In this document: positions 45,593 to 53,933 of the stretch, piece after piece
Layout of the letters: each line of letters opens with the position of its first letter
How positions within the stretch are numbered: the stretch's first letter is position 1
DNA from: Halomarina halobia
GTDB taxonomy: Archaea; Halobacteriota; Halobacteria; Halobacteriales; Haloarculaceae
Reading direction: 5' to 3'
Length of the DNA stretch: 64,000 nt
Assembly: GCF_029338575.1 (NCBI RefSeq)
Contig: NZ_CP119992.1
Location: 2,790,001 to 2,854,000 of the forward strand
Made by a program: the position numbers and the translations under genes
The notes under the pieces: generated by a model
Seen by the model: the letters and a program-made list of their open reading frames with translations, nothing else
Databases searched by the model: none
Told to the model about the DNA's origin: nothing

Positions 45593-47521
45593 ATGACTGA
45601 ACTCGGCGGCTTCCAAGACCACGTGGCGCGCGTCGACCTGTCCTCGGGCGACGTGAACTACGAGAGCATAGACGAGGAGGACGCGAAGAACTTCATCGGG
45701 GCGCGCGGCCTCGGCGTGAAGTACGTCTTCGACCAGGGGCCGGACGTGGACCCGCTCGGGCCGGACAACCTGCTCGCGTTCACGAACGGTCCCCTCACGG
45801 GAACGCAGGTGGTGATGAGCGGGCGCATCGCCGTCTGCACGAAATCACCGCTCACCGGCACCGTAACCGACTCCCACCACGGGGGCTGGTCCGGTGCGCG
45901 CCTGAAGTGGGCCGGCTTCGACGGCCTGCTGTTCGAGGGGCAGTCCGAGGAGCCCGTCTACGCCGTCGTCGAGAACGGCGAGGTCGAACTCCGGGACGCG
46001 TCGCACCTCTGGGGCAAGGGCGTCCACGAGACCCGCGATCAGATCGAGGAGGAGGTCGAGGGGTCCTACGGCAAGAACCTCTCGATCATGGCCATCGGTC
46101 CGGGCGGCGAGAACCTGGTGCGCTACGCCTGCATCGTGAACGAGGACGACCGCGCCTCCGGACGCGGCGGCACGGGCTGCGTGATGGGCTCGAAGAACCT
46201 GAAGGCCGTCGTGGTGAAGTCCACGACGAAGATGCCGAAGCCGGCGGACCCGGAGACCTTCCGCAAGGGCCACCAGCAGGCCATGCAGGTCATCCAGGAG
46301 TCGGAGGTCACCGCGCCCAACGAGGGCGGCCTCTCGCTGTACGGGACGAACGTCCTCATGAACGTCACCGAGGAGATGGACGGCCTCCCGGTGAAAAACG
46401 GGAGGTACACCTCGACGCACAGCTACGAGGATGCCGAGGGCGTCGATATCGACGCCGAACGCATCTCGGGCGAGAACGTCCGCGAGAACATCCTCGTGGA
46501 CGAGCCGACCTGCCACTCCTGTCCGGTCGCCTGCAAGAAGGAGGTCGAGGTCTCCACCAGCCACAAGGGCGAGGACATGAACGTCCGGATGGAGTCCTAC
46601 GAGTACGAGTCGGCGTACGCGCTCGGCCCGAACTCCGGACACGACGACCGCGACCGGATCGCGGTCATGATCGACCGATGTAACGACCTCGGGATGGACA
46701 CCATCGAGACGGGGAACATCCTCGCCATGGCGATGGAGATGACCGAGGAGGGCAAGTTCGACGAGCTCGGCGAGGGGATCGACTGGGGCGACGTCGAGGA
46801 GATGATCGACCTCATCGACGCCATCGGCCACCGCGACGGCGACCTCGCCGACCACCTCGCGGGCGGCGCGAACCACCTCTCCGAGGAGTTCGGCGCGCGG
46901 GAGAACTCCCTCGACGTGAAGGGCCAGACCATCCCGGCGTACGACCCGCGCTGCATGAAGGGCATGGGCATCGGCTACGCCACCTCGAACCGCGGGGCCT
47001 GCCACCTGCGCGGCTACACGCCCGCCGCCGAGATCCTCGGCATCCCCGAGAAGGTCGACCCCTACGAGTGGCGCGGCAAGGGCGAACTCTGCGCCACCTT
47101 CCAGGACATGCACGCCATCAGCGACTCCTTCGACATCTGCAAGTTCAACGCCTTCGCGGAGGGCGTCGAGGAGTACGTCCTGCAGTACAACGGCATGACC
47201 GGCCTCGACGTGAGCGAGGAGGACCTCATGCAGGCCGGCGAGCGCGTCTACAACCTCGAGCGGTACTACAACAACCTCAACGGGTTCGACGCGGACGACG
47301 ACTCCCTGCCCGCGCGCTTCCTCGAGGGCGGCATCCCCGGTCAGGGCGCGAGCGAGGGGCAGTACTGCGAACTCGAGGAGATGAAGGAGGAGTACTACGA
47401 CCACCGCGGCTGGGTCGACGGCGTGGTCAGCGAGGAGAAACTCGAGGAGCTCGGCATCGACTTCGGCCCCGGCACGGGCGTCAGCCTGAGCGACAGCAGC
47501 CCCGCCCCGGCGGACGACTAG
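45593..47521 (+). CDS. aor: Aldehyde ferredoxin oxidoreductase (long form)
   Basis: A 642-residue tungsten enzyme of the AOR family. The N-terminal half shows GARGLGVKYVFDQGP, TGTVTDSHHGGWSGARLKWAG and RASGRGGTGCVMGSKNLK (pterin and Mg contacts). The 4Fe-4S ligands are C307, C310 and C314 (CHSCPVAC) plus Cys in SFDICKFNAF. The C-terminus is acidic and ends in a Ser/Pro-rich tail, typical of halophiles. Electrons would pass to ferredoxin, which is encoded at 31517. A strong hairpin/T-run follows the stop. Confidence 0.93.
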   Translation: MTELGGFQDHVARVDLSSGDVNYESIDEEDAKNFIGARGLGVKYVFDQGPDVDPLGPDNLLAFTNGPLTGTQVVMSGRIAVCTKSPLTGTVTDSHHGGWSGARLKWAGFDGLLFEGQSEEPVYAVVENGEVELRDASHLWGKGVHETRDQIEEEVEGSYGKNLSIMAIGPGGENLVRYACIVNEDDRASGRGGTGCVMGSKNLKAVVVKSTTKMPKPADPETFRKGHQQAMQVIQESEVTAPNEGGLSLYGTNVLMNVTEEMDGLPVKNGRYTSTHSYEDAEGVDIDAERISGENVRENILVDEPTCHSCPVACKKEVEVSTSHKGEDMNVRMESYEYESAYALGPNSGHDDRDRIAVMIDRCNDLGMDTIETGNILAMAMEMTEEGKFDELGEGIDWGDVEEMIDLIDAIGHRDGDLADHLAGGANHLSEEFGARENSLDVKGQTIPAYDPRCMKGMGIGYATSNRGACHLRGYTPAAEILGIPEKVDPYEWRGKGELCATFQDMHAISDSFDICKFNAFAEGVEEYVLQYNGMTGLDVSEEDLMQAGERVYNLERYYNNLNGFDADDDSLPARFLEGGIPGQGASEGQYCELEEMKEEYYDHRGWVDGVVSEEKLEELGIDFGPGTGVSLSDSSPAPADD

Positions 47522-47529
47522 AACCCACC

Positions 47530-47579
47530 TTTTTTGGCGGGTCCTCGGCGCGGCTCGCGCCTCGACCCCCGCCGAAAAA
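47530..47579. terminator. Possible bidirectional terminator after the AOR gene
   Basis: A T6 run followed by GGCGGG is mirrored about 27 bases later by CCCGCC followed by GAAAAA. It begins 9 bases after the AOR stop. T-rich runs end many archaeal transcripts; the hairpin is supporting only. Confidence 0.4.
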
Positions 47580-47587
47580 CCTGCATT

Positions 47588-47608
47588 GTTGGACGCGAAG
47601 CGTCCAAC
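47588..47608. repeat. 9-bp perfect inverted repeat (hairpin 1)
   Basis: GTTGGACGC at 47588-47596 and its exact complement GCGTCCAAC at 47600-47608 enclose a three-base GAA loop. Confidence 0.65.
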
Positions 47609-47611
47609 AGG

Positions 47612-47640
47612 CTTCCAGAACCACCCGGCGGTTCTGGAAG
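47612..47640. repeat. 11-bp perfect inverted repeat (hairpin 2)
   Basis: CTTCCAGAACC at 47612-47622 pairs with GGTTCTGGAAG at 47630-47640, around a seven-base loop. Only three bases separate it from hairpin 1, and an A6 run follows ten bases later. Confidence 0.65.
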
Positions 47641-47837
47641 GACCAAAAAAGCCGCTCCTCGCTCGCTGCCGCTCGCTGGGAGCGGTGAACCTCTCGCTTC
47701 GCTCCGGGATGCTGGTCGTACCTCTAGCAGAGCCGCCGGACCGTCGTTTTTCCTCGCGTGCTCGTCGGCTCGCGAATCGTCGGTAACGACCTATCGGTAC
47801 GGGAACGGACCTTGCCCGAGCAACCGTCCGTTCCCGT

Positions 47838-48152
47838 ATGGACGTTCGGCTGCCCGAAGCTACGGAGAATCCCGAAGAGGTCATCCGTCGCGCCGCCAGG
47901 AACAACTACACAAGCGCGTTCAACGTAACCACGTCCGCCTCTTCGCCTCGACGCCGTCGACCGTCGTCTTCGTCTCCTCGACGGACGCTCATCGGGCACC
48001 TGCTCGACCACGTCACTTCGGGCCGTTCGAGCACCCACACGCGACGTTCGCAGTCGAGGGCACCGGGCATGTACGGCGCAACTGACCCGCCACGTCAACT
48101 TCGATGTCCAGTCGATGCGGTCCGTCGCGTTCGACGACGTAGCCCCCGCCCC
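47838..48152 (+). pseudogene. thyX: Decayed FAD-dependent thymidylate synthase (thyX) remnant
   Basis: Blocks of haloarchaeal ThyX occur in order but in different frames: MDVRLPEATENPEEVIRRAARNNY from 47838; RTLIGHLLDH near 47987; HFGPFEHPHATFAVEG near 48020; LTRH, FDVQSMRSVAFDDV near 48085-48150. The region between the first two blocks is scrambled, and the FAD/dUMP motif RHRxxS is altered to RHVNF. About the C-terminal half is absent. At least three frame changes make this a pseudogene. It ends immediately before a TATA-like sequence used by the nos cluster. Confidence 0.75.
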
Positions 48153-48163
48153 CGTCACTCCTC

Positions 48164-48173
48164 GTATAAATAG
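48164..48173 (+). promoter_or_regulatory. Probable TATA box upstream of the nos cluster
   Basis: CGTATAAATA is a near-consensus archaeal TATA element, directly after the thyX remnant. The first gene (halocyanin) starts about 165 bases downstream, so a leader with a hairpin-prone stretch (CCCCGCTCGGGGCGG, about 48256-48270) would be transcribed. A second promoter nearer the gene is possible. Confidence 0.45.
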
Positions 48174-48335
48174 TGTTACCCTCTTCCCAGTATCTTGGAC
48201 GCTGGTCGCCGGTTCAAGCCTCCCGGTGCGCTAGGACGGAGTGTGCGAGACGATCCCCGCTCGGGGCGGACTCGGATCGCGAGAGCGCCGACCGGTCGCC
48301 GACGAACGGGCGTAACACCACACAGGAACACGCAC

Positions 48336-48851
48336 ATGGCACGAACTCACACCCGACGGAACTGGCTGAAGACGATCGGCGCTGCGGGCGTCGGCGCGAG
48401 CGTCGTCTCGCTCGCCGGCTGCACGTCCGATCAAGGATCGAACGGTGACGGAAACGGCGGCGGCGACGGCGGCGATGGGAACGGCGGTGGCGGAAGCGGT
48501 AGCGATGGCAACGGCGGGGGCGGCGGGACGCAGACGGTCGAGATGACCGACGAGCTCACCTTCGAACCGAAGGAGATCGAGGTGAGCGCCGGCACGACGG
48601 TCGTCTGGGAGAACGTCGGCTCGGTCGGACACACGGTCACCGCGTACGAGGATGAGATTCCCGAGGACGCGGCGTACTTCGCGAGCGGCGACTTCGACTC
48701 CGAGCAGGCCGCCGAGGACGGCTACCCCGATCAGGGGAACATCACCGAGGGCGGCACCTACGAGCACACCTTCGAGACGTCCGGCACCTACGAGTACTAC
48801 TGCATCCCCCACGAGATGAACGGGATGGTCGGCACCGTGACGGTGAGCTGA
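48336..48851 (+). CDS. Halocyanin (type I blue copper lipoprotein)
   Basis: A 171-residue exported electron carrier. The Tat signal TRRNWLKTIGAAGVG ends at lipobox LAGC (Cys near residue 29), followed by a long Gly/Asp/Asn/Ser linker (about 33-64). The plastocyanin-like domain shows LTFEPKEIEVSAGTTVVWEN. The copper ligands are His in SVGHTV, then Cys, His and Met in YYCIPHEMNGM. It starts one base before nosZ and probably donates electrons to N2O reductase, as cupredoxins do in other denitrifiers. The ATG at 48336 begins the Tat signal. Confidence 0.92.
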   Translation: MARTHTRRNWLKTIGAAGVGASVVSLAGCTSDQGSNGDGNGGGDGGDGNGGGGSGSDGNGGGGGTQTVEMTDELTFEPKEIEVSAGTTVVWENVGSVGHTVTAYEDEIPEDAAYFASGDFDSEQAAEDGYPDQGNITEGGTYEHTFETSGTYEYYCIPHEMNGMVGTVTVS

Positions 48852-48852
48852 G

Positions 48853-50877
48853 ATGGGTGCCGAAGACGACGCGGAGGCGGACGCCCCGGCGGACTCCGGC
48901 CCCGTGCCGGCGACGCATCCGGAGGACTTCGCCCGGGAGCACGAGGCGAAGCTCCGCTCGGTGCTCGCCGACGTTCGGAGCGAGACCCCGGATCTCGAGG
49001 ACGCAGACGACCTCTCGCTCGAACTCGCCGGGCTGAACCTGGGCCGGCGCGACTTCGTGAAGGCCGGGATGGCGGTCGGCGCGGCGGGCGCGCTCGCCGG
49101 GTGCGCCGGCCTCCCCGGCGGGGGAAACGCCGACGATTCGAACGGGAGCGCCCCCGGGCACGCGGTGGCACCCGGCGAACACGACGAGTACTACGGGTTC
49201 TGGAGCGCCGGTCACTCCGGCGAGATCCGCATCGTCGGCGTGCCGTCGATGCGCGAACTCATGCGCATCCCGGTGTTCAACTACGAGGCGGCCCGGGGCT
49301 ACGGCTACGACGACGGGACGAGGCGGATGCTCGAGGACGCGGGCGGGTACACCTGGGGGGACTCCCACCACCCGAACCTCTCGGAGACTGACGGGAAGTA
49401 CGACGGGAAGTACCTGTTCGTCAACGACAAGGCGAACGGCCGCGTCGCCCGCGTGAACCGGAGGTACTTCGAGACGGACGCGATCACGAACGTCCCGAAC
49501 GTCCAGGCGGTGCACGGCTGCTGCGTCCAGAGCCCGGACACGGACTACCTCTTCGCGAACAGCGAGTTCCGCGTTCCGCTGCCCAACGACGGCCGGGACG
49601 TGAACGACCCTGGGAAGTACGCCTCCGTGTTCACCGCCCTCGACCCCGAGTCGATGGATGTGCTCTGGCAGGTCGAGGTCGACGGCAACCTCGACATCGT
49701 CGACACCGACAAGGACGGCCGCTGGGCCATCGCGTCCGCGTACAACGACGAGGAGGGCGTCGAGGTCGAGGGGATGACCCGTGACGACCGCGACTACGTC
49801 AAGGCCTTCGACGTCCCCGCGATCCAGGGGGCGGTCGACGCGGGCGAGTTCGAGGAGGTGAACGGCGTGCCCGTGGTCGACGGCACCCGGGAGTCGGCGC
49901 TGAACGAGGGGGACGACCCCATCGTCCGGTACATCCCGACGCCGAAGAGCCCGCACTGCGTGGAGGTGACCCCCGACGGGACCTACGCGATGGTCGCCGG
50001 GAAGCTCTCCCCGACGGTCTCGATCATCGATATCGAGAGGCTCGCCTCGGAGCCCGACCCCGCGAAGACCATCGTCGGGCAGCCGAAGGTCGGCCTCGGC
50101 CCGCTGCACACGACCTTCGACGACCGCGGACAGGCGTACACGTCGCTGTTCATCGACTCGCAGGTCGTCAAGTGGGACATCGAGACGGCGGTGAACTCGC
50201 CGAAGGGATCCGAGGACGCCATCCTCGGGAAGATCGACGTCCACTACAACCCGGGACACATCCAGGCCGTACAGGCGATGTCGACCGAGCCGACCGGCGA
50301 CTGGCTGGTCGCACTGAACAAGCTCTCGAAGGACCGATTCCTGCCGGTCGGGCCGATCCACCCGGACAACGACCAGCTCATCTACATCGGCGAGGACGCC
50401 GCCGACGAGACCGGCGGGATGGAACTGGTCGCCGACGAGCCGGTCTATCCGGAACCCCACGACGCCATCTTCGCCCACAGGGACAAGATCGAGCCCGCGA
50501 CCGTCTGGGATCCGGCCGACTACGAGGGCGAGAAGGAGTACGTCACCGAGGACAAGGCGCGGATCGATCGGGTCGACGACTCGACGGTCCACGTCTATGC
50601 GTCCTCGAAGCGCAGCGAGTACGGCCCCCGCGAGTTCAGCGTGCGGGAGGGCGACGAGGTCACCCTCACCGTCACGAACGTCGAGGGGAGCCGCGACATC
50701 ATCCACGGTCTCGCCATCCCGGAGTACGACGTGAACCTGGCGCTCGCGCCCAAGGACACCCGCGAGGTGACGTTCACGGCCGACAGGCCGGGCGTGTACT
50801 GGATCTACTGTACGTACTTCTGCAGCGCGCTCCACCTCGAGATGCGCTCGCGGATGATCGTCGAACCCCGGTCGTAA
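48853..50877 (+). CDS. nosZ: Nitrous oxide reductase
   Basis: A 674-residue exported enzyme reducing N2O to N2. CuZ ligand regions are DSHHPNL, AVHGCCVQ, SPHCVEV, GPLHTTF and HYNPGHIQ in the seven-bladed propeller. The C-terminal cupredoxin has CuA ligands in IIHGLAI and CTYFCSALHLEM. The Tat motif (GRRDFVKAGMAVGAAG) is preceded by about 63 acidic residues, and the signal ends LAGC, a lipobox, suggesting lipid anchoring. It is the core of the nos cluster. Confidence 0.96.
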   Translation: MGAEDDAEADAPADSGPVPATHPEDFAREHEAKLRSVLADVRSETPDLEDADDLSLELAGLNLGRRDFVKAGMAVGAAGALAGCAGLPGGGNADDSNGSAPGHAVAPGEHDEYYGFWSAGHSGEIRIVGVPSMRELMRIPVFNYEAARGYGYDDGTRRMLEDAGGYTWGDSHHPNLSETDGKYDGKYLFVNDKANGRVARVNRRYFETDAITNVPNVQAVHGCCVQSPDTDYLFANSEFRVPLPNDGRDVNDPGKYASVFTALDPESMDVLWQVEVDGNLDIVDTDKDGRWAIASAYNDEEGVEVEGMTRDDRDYVKAFDVPAIQGAVDAGEFEEVNGVPVVDGTRESALNEGDDPIVRYIPTPKSPHCVEVTPDGTYAMVAGKLSPTVSIIDIERLASEPDPAKTIVGQPKVGLGPLHTTFDDRGQAYTSLFIDSQVVKWDIETAVNSPKGSEDAILGKIDVHYNPGHIQAVQAMSTEPTGDWLVALNKLSKDRFLPVGPIHPDNDQLIYIGEDAADETGGMELVADEPVYPEPHDAIFAHRDKIEPATVWDPADYEGEKEYVTEDKARIDRVDDSTVHVYASSKRSEYGPREFSVREGDEVTLTVTNVEGSRDIIHGLAIPEYDVNLALAPKDTREVTFTADRPGVYWIYCTYFCSALHLEMRSRMIVEPRS

Positions 50878-50883
50878 CCGCCG

Positions 50884-51645
50884 ATGAGACTGCCGTCACG
50901 CGCCGAATTCCTCCAACTCCGGCGGCTCCTGCCCGTCGTCGCGGCCGCCCTGCTGCTCGTCGCGCTCGCGTTCCCGATGTGGACCATCGAGATGCACGCC
51001 GCGCAGTACCCGGGCGAGCCGCTCTACCTGCACCTGTACGCCTACCCGCACATCGGCGGCGACTACGTCGAGATCCACCGGCTGAACAAGTACATCGGGT
51101 TCTACTACCCCGATCCGGTGTACTGGACGCCGAACTACGAGGTCCACTCGAGGGCCGTCGACGTCCCCGAGTGGTCGCTCGGGCCGGTCGCGTTCGTGGC
51201 CGTCGCGGCGGCGGGCGCGTTCGTCGCCGTCGCCCCGACCGTGACGAAGCTCGAGCGCGGGCTCAGGAGGCAGTTCGTCGGCTCGACCGTCGTGTTCACC
51301 GCGATGCTCGCGGACATCCAGTATCGGCTCTACCAGGCCGGCCACTCGCTTGACCCCGACGCGCCGGTGATGGGCGTCGACCCCTTCACGCCGCCCCTGC
51401 TCGGGCGGTACGAGGTGGCGAACATCACCAGCTACTCGGGGCTCGGCACGGGCGCGTACCTGACCGCGCTGGCGATCGCCCTGCTCGTCGCGGCGTACGC
51501 CTGCCGGGACACCGACGCCACGATCCGCGAGGTGCCGGAGCTCGCGAGACGGGCGCGGGGGCGGGTCAGTCGGCGGATCGGAGAGGTGACGCGGTCGAGG
51601 CGGGCGACGAACCGACCCCCTCCGGAGGAGGACGCCGATGGGTGA
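50884..51645 (+). CDS. Nos-cluster membrane protein (NosB-like by position)
   Basis: A 253-residue protein with about four membrane segments (about 17-34, 100-116, 135-150 and 195-212) and a long exported loop (about 36-95) rich in Tyr and His. A basic cytosolic tail follows. In clade II (for example Wolinella) nos clusters a membrane gene nosB follows nosZ at this place; the similarity here is positional and topological, not from residues I can verify. It overlaps nosD by 8 bases. Confidence 0.7.
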   Translation: MRLPSRAEFLQLRRLLPVVAAALLLVALAFPMWTIEMHAAQYPGEPLYLHLYAYPHIGGDYVEIHRLNKYIGFYYPDPVYWTPNYEVHSRAVDVPEWSLGPVAFVAVAAAGAFVAVAPTVTKLERGLRRQFVGSTVVFTAMLADIQYRLYQAGHSLDPDAPVMGVDPFTPPLLGRYEVANITSYSGLGTGAYLTALAIALLVAAYACRDTDATIREVPELARRARGRVSRRIGEVTRSRRATNRPPPEEDADG

Positions 51646-53017
51646 CGACGTCGAGCGGGGGTTCGTCCTGCTCGCCGTCGCGGTCGTCGTCGCGGTCGTC
51701 GTCGCGTCGCTCGCCGCGCCGGGGAGTGCGTCCCCGGATGACGCGCTCGCGTTCGACCCCGGCGTCCCCGCGGAGTACGCGTTCGACGAGCCCGCGACGC
51801 CCGGAGTCGCGTCCGTCGACGGACGGGAGTTCGACTCCGCGCAGGCGGCGGTGGACGCGGCCGAACCGGGCGACACGGTCCGCCTGGCCGGGCGGTTCGA
51901 CGGGCGGATCGCGGTGACCACCCCGAACGTCACCCTGACGAGCGCGCCCGGGCGGCTCGCGCTCGTCGACGGGGGCGAGACCGGCGACGTGCTCACGATC
52001 GAGGCCGACGGCGTGACCGTCGATCGCGTGTGGGTTCGCAACTCCGGCCGCGACACCGCCGGCAATGACGCCGGGATCTGGGTGAACGGGACGAACGCGA
52101 CGATCCGCGACAGCCGCGTGACCGCCGTCACGTTCGGCGTCTGGGTCGACGGCGTGGACGACGCCACGATCGCGAACAACACTATCGTCGGTCGGGAGGC
52201 GGTCCGTCCGCTCTCCTACCGCGGCAACGGCATCCAGCTCTGGAAGACCGACGGGACGTTCGTCGCGGACAACCGCATCACGGACGTCCGCGACGGCATC
52301 TACTACTCGTGGTCGTCGCACGTCCTCGCGCGCGGGAACGCGATGTGGGACCTCCGGTACGGCGTCCACTACATGTATTCGGACGACAACCGCCTCGTGA
52401 ACAACACGGCGTTCGACAACGACGTCGGCTACGCGCTGATGGTCTCCGAGCGCCTCGAACTCGTCGACAACGTCGCGTTCAACAACTCGGGGACGAGCGG
52501 GCACGGCATCCTCCTCAAGTCGATCGACCACACCGAGATCCGCGACAACCACCTGGTCGGGAACCGGAGGGGGTTGTACGTCTACAACTCCCTCGACAAC
52601 ACCATCGCGGGGAACCTGGTGCTCGGGAACGGCGTCGGGGTCCACCTGACGGCGGGGAGCGTCGAGGAGCGCGTCCACGGGAACAGCTTCGTCAACAACG
52701 ACCGGGCGGTGCTCGCCGTCGTCGGCGAACTGGTGACGTGGAACGCGACCGACCGGGGCAACTACTGGTCCGACGCCCGCCGCGCGGACGTGGACCGCGA
52801 CGGCGTGAACGAGGTGCGACACCGCCCGGCGGGGCTCGCGGAGCACCTCGTCCAGCGCCACCCGCAGGCCGCCGTCTTCGCCGCCAGCCCGGCGTTCGAC
52901 GCCGTTCGGACGGCCGAGAGTTCCTTTCCGGTCGTCGAGACGCCGGGCGTGATCGACTACTATCCGCTCGCGGACCCGCCACACGACGACTGGAGGCGAT
53001 ACTATGCACGCGATTGA
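51638..53017 (+). CDS. nosD: Nitrous oxide reductase maturation protein NosD
   Basis: A 459-residue exported right-handed beta-helix protein that works with NosF and NosY in CuZ maturation. A signal-like hydrophobic segment (about 8-27) precedes FDSAQAAVDAAEPGDTVRLAG and many PbH1 repeats (GVTVDRVWVRNSG, NATIRDSRV, DATIANNTIVG, GVHYMYSDDNRLVNNTA). DRGNYWSDA and VIDYYPLADPP are NosD C-terminal signatures. It overlaps nosB-like and nosF, so coupling is tight. Confidence 0.93.
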   Translation: MGDDVERGFVLLAVAVVVAVVVASLAAPGSASPDDALAFDPGVPAEYAFDEPATPGVASVDGREFDSAQAAVDAAEPGDTVRLAGRFDGRIAVTTPNVTLTSAPGRLALVDGGETGDVLTIEADGVTVDRVWVRNSGRDTAGNDAGIWVNGTNATIRDSRVTAVTFGVWVDGVDDATIANNTIVGREAVRPLSYRGNGIQLWKTDGTFVADNRITDVRDGIYYSWSSHVLARGNAMWDLRYGVHYMYSDDNRLVNNTAFDNDVGYALMVSERLELVDNVAFNNSGTSGHGILLKSIDHTEIRDNHLVGNRRGLYVYNSLDNTIAGNLVLGNGVGVHLTAGSVEERVHGNSFVNNDRAVLAVVGELVTWNATDRGNYWSDARRADVDRDGVNEVRHRPAGLAEHLVQRHPQAAVFAASPAFDAVRTAESSFPVVETPGVIDYYPLADPPHDDWRRYYARD

Positions 53018-53933
53018 CGTTACGGACGTGACGAAGACGTACGGCGACGTGACGGCGCTCGACGGCCTGTCGCTCGCCGTCGAATCGGGGACGACGTTCG
53101 GTCTCCTCGGGACCAACGGGGCCGGCAAGTCCACGCTGTTCAAGCTCCTCGTGGGACACGTTCGTCCCGATTCGGGCGCGGTCGCCGTCGCCGGACGGGA
53201 CGTGACGACGGCCGGGGCGGCCATCCGGCGCTCCGTCGGGTACCTGCCGGAGCGCGCCGGCTTCCCGTCGGCGCTCACCGGCCGCGAGGTGCTCGCGTTC
53301 CACGCCCGGATACGAGGGCTCGCGGAACCGTCCGCACGCATCGACGAGGCGCTCGAAACCGTCGGCCTGTCCGACGCGGCCGACCGCCGGGTCGGCGGCT
53401 ACTCCAACGGGATGACCCGCCGGCTCGGGCTGGCGACGGCGCTGCTCTCGCGGCCGCGCATCCTCCTCCTCGACGAACCCACTGCCGGCCTGGACCCGCG
53501 GGGCGTGGCGTCGTTCCACTCGATCGTTCGGCAGCTCGATCGGGACGACGACCTGACGGTCGTCCTCTCCTCGCACGTGCTCCCGGAGGTCGAGCGGCTC
53601 TGCGACGCCGTGGCGATCCTCCACGACGGACGCCTGCGCGCGAGCGGATCGGTCGCCGGGTTGAAGCGGCACGTGAGCGACGACGTGCGCGTTCGCGTCC
53701 GCCTCCGCGACCCGGGGGCGACGGAGGACGCGCTCTCCGCGATCGCCCCCCGCGAGGCGACGGTGCGATCGACGGACGACGCGATCGCCGTCGACTGTTC
53801 GGCGTCGGCGGTCCCGGGGGTGCTGGCCGACCTCGCCGCGGCGGTACCCGTAGAGGGGTACGAGGTCCGCGAGCCGGGACTCGAGCGCGTCTTCGAGCGC
53901 GCGCTGTCGGATCCCGCGGAGGTGTCGGCGTGA
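53004..53933 (+). CDS. nosF: ABC transporter ATP-binding protein NosF
   Basis: A 309-residue ATPase of the nos maturation ABC transporter, thought to supply sulfur or copper for CuZ. Walker A is GTNGAGKST; the signature is the variant GYSNGMTRRLGLA; Walker B is ILLLDEPTAGLDP; the switch His is in SSHVLPEVE. A C-terminal ACT-like extension (about 215-305) is usual for this subfamily. The ATG at 53004 lies inside the nosD end (14-base overlap), and the stop overlaps nosY. Confidence 0.93.
   Translation: MHAIDVTDVTKTYGDVTALDGLSLAVESGTTFGLLGTNGAGKSTLFKLLVGHVRPDSGAVAVAGRDVTTAGAAIRRSVGYLPERAGFPSALTGREVLAFHARIRGLAEPSARIDEALETVGLSDAADRRVGGYSNGMTRRLGLATALLSRPRILLLDEPTAGLDPRGVASFHSIVRQLDRDDDLTVVLSSHVLPEVERLCDAVAILHDGRLRASGSVAGLKRHVSDDVRVRVRLRDPGATEDALSAIAPREATVRSTDDAIAVDCSASAVPGVLADLAAAVPVEGYEVREPGLERVFERALSDPAEVSA

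Noticed and set aside
47641-47760. Possible insertion sequence between the hairpins and the thyX remnant
   Set aside because: No transposase motif, terminal inverted repeats with target duplication, or coherent frame is seen. CGCTCGC-rich DNA here is common intergenic haloarchaeal sequence.
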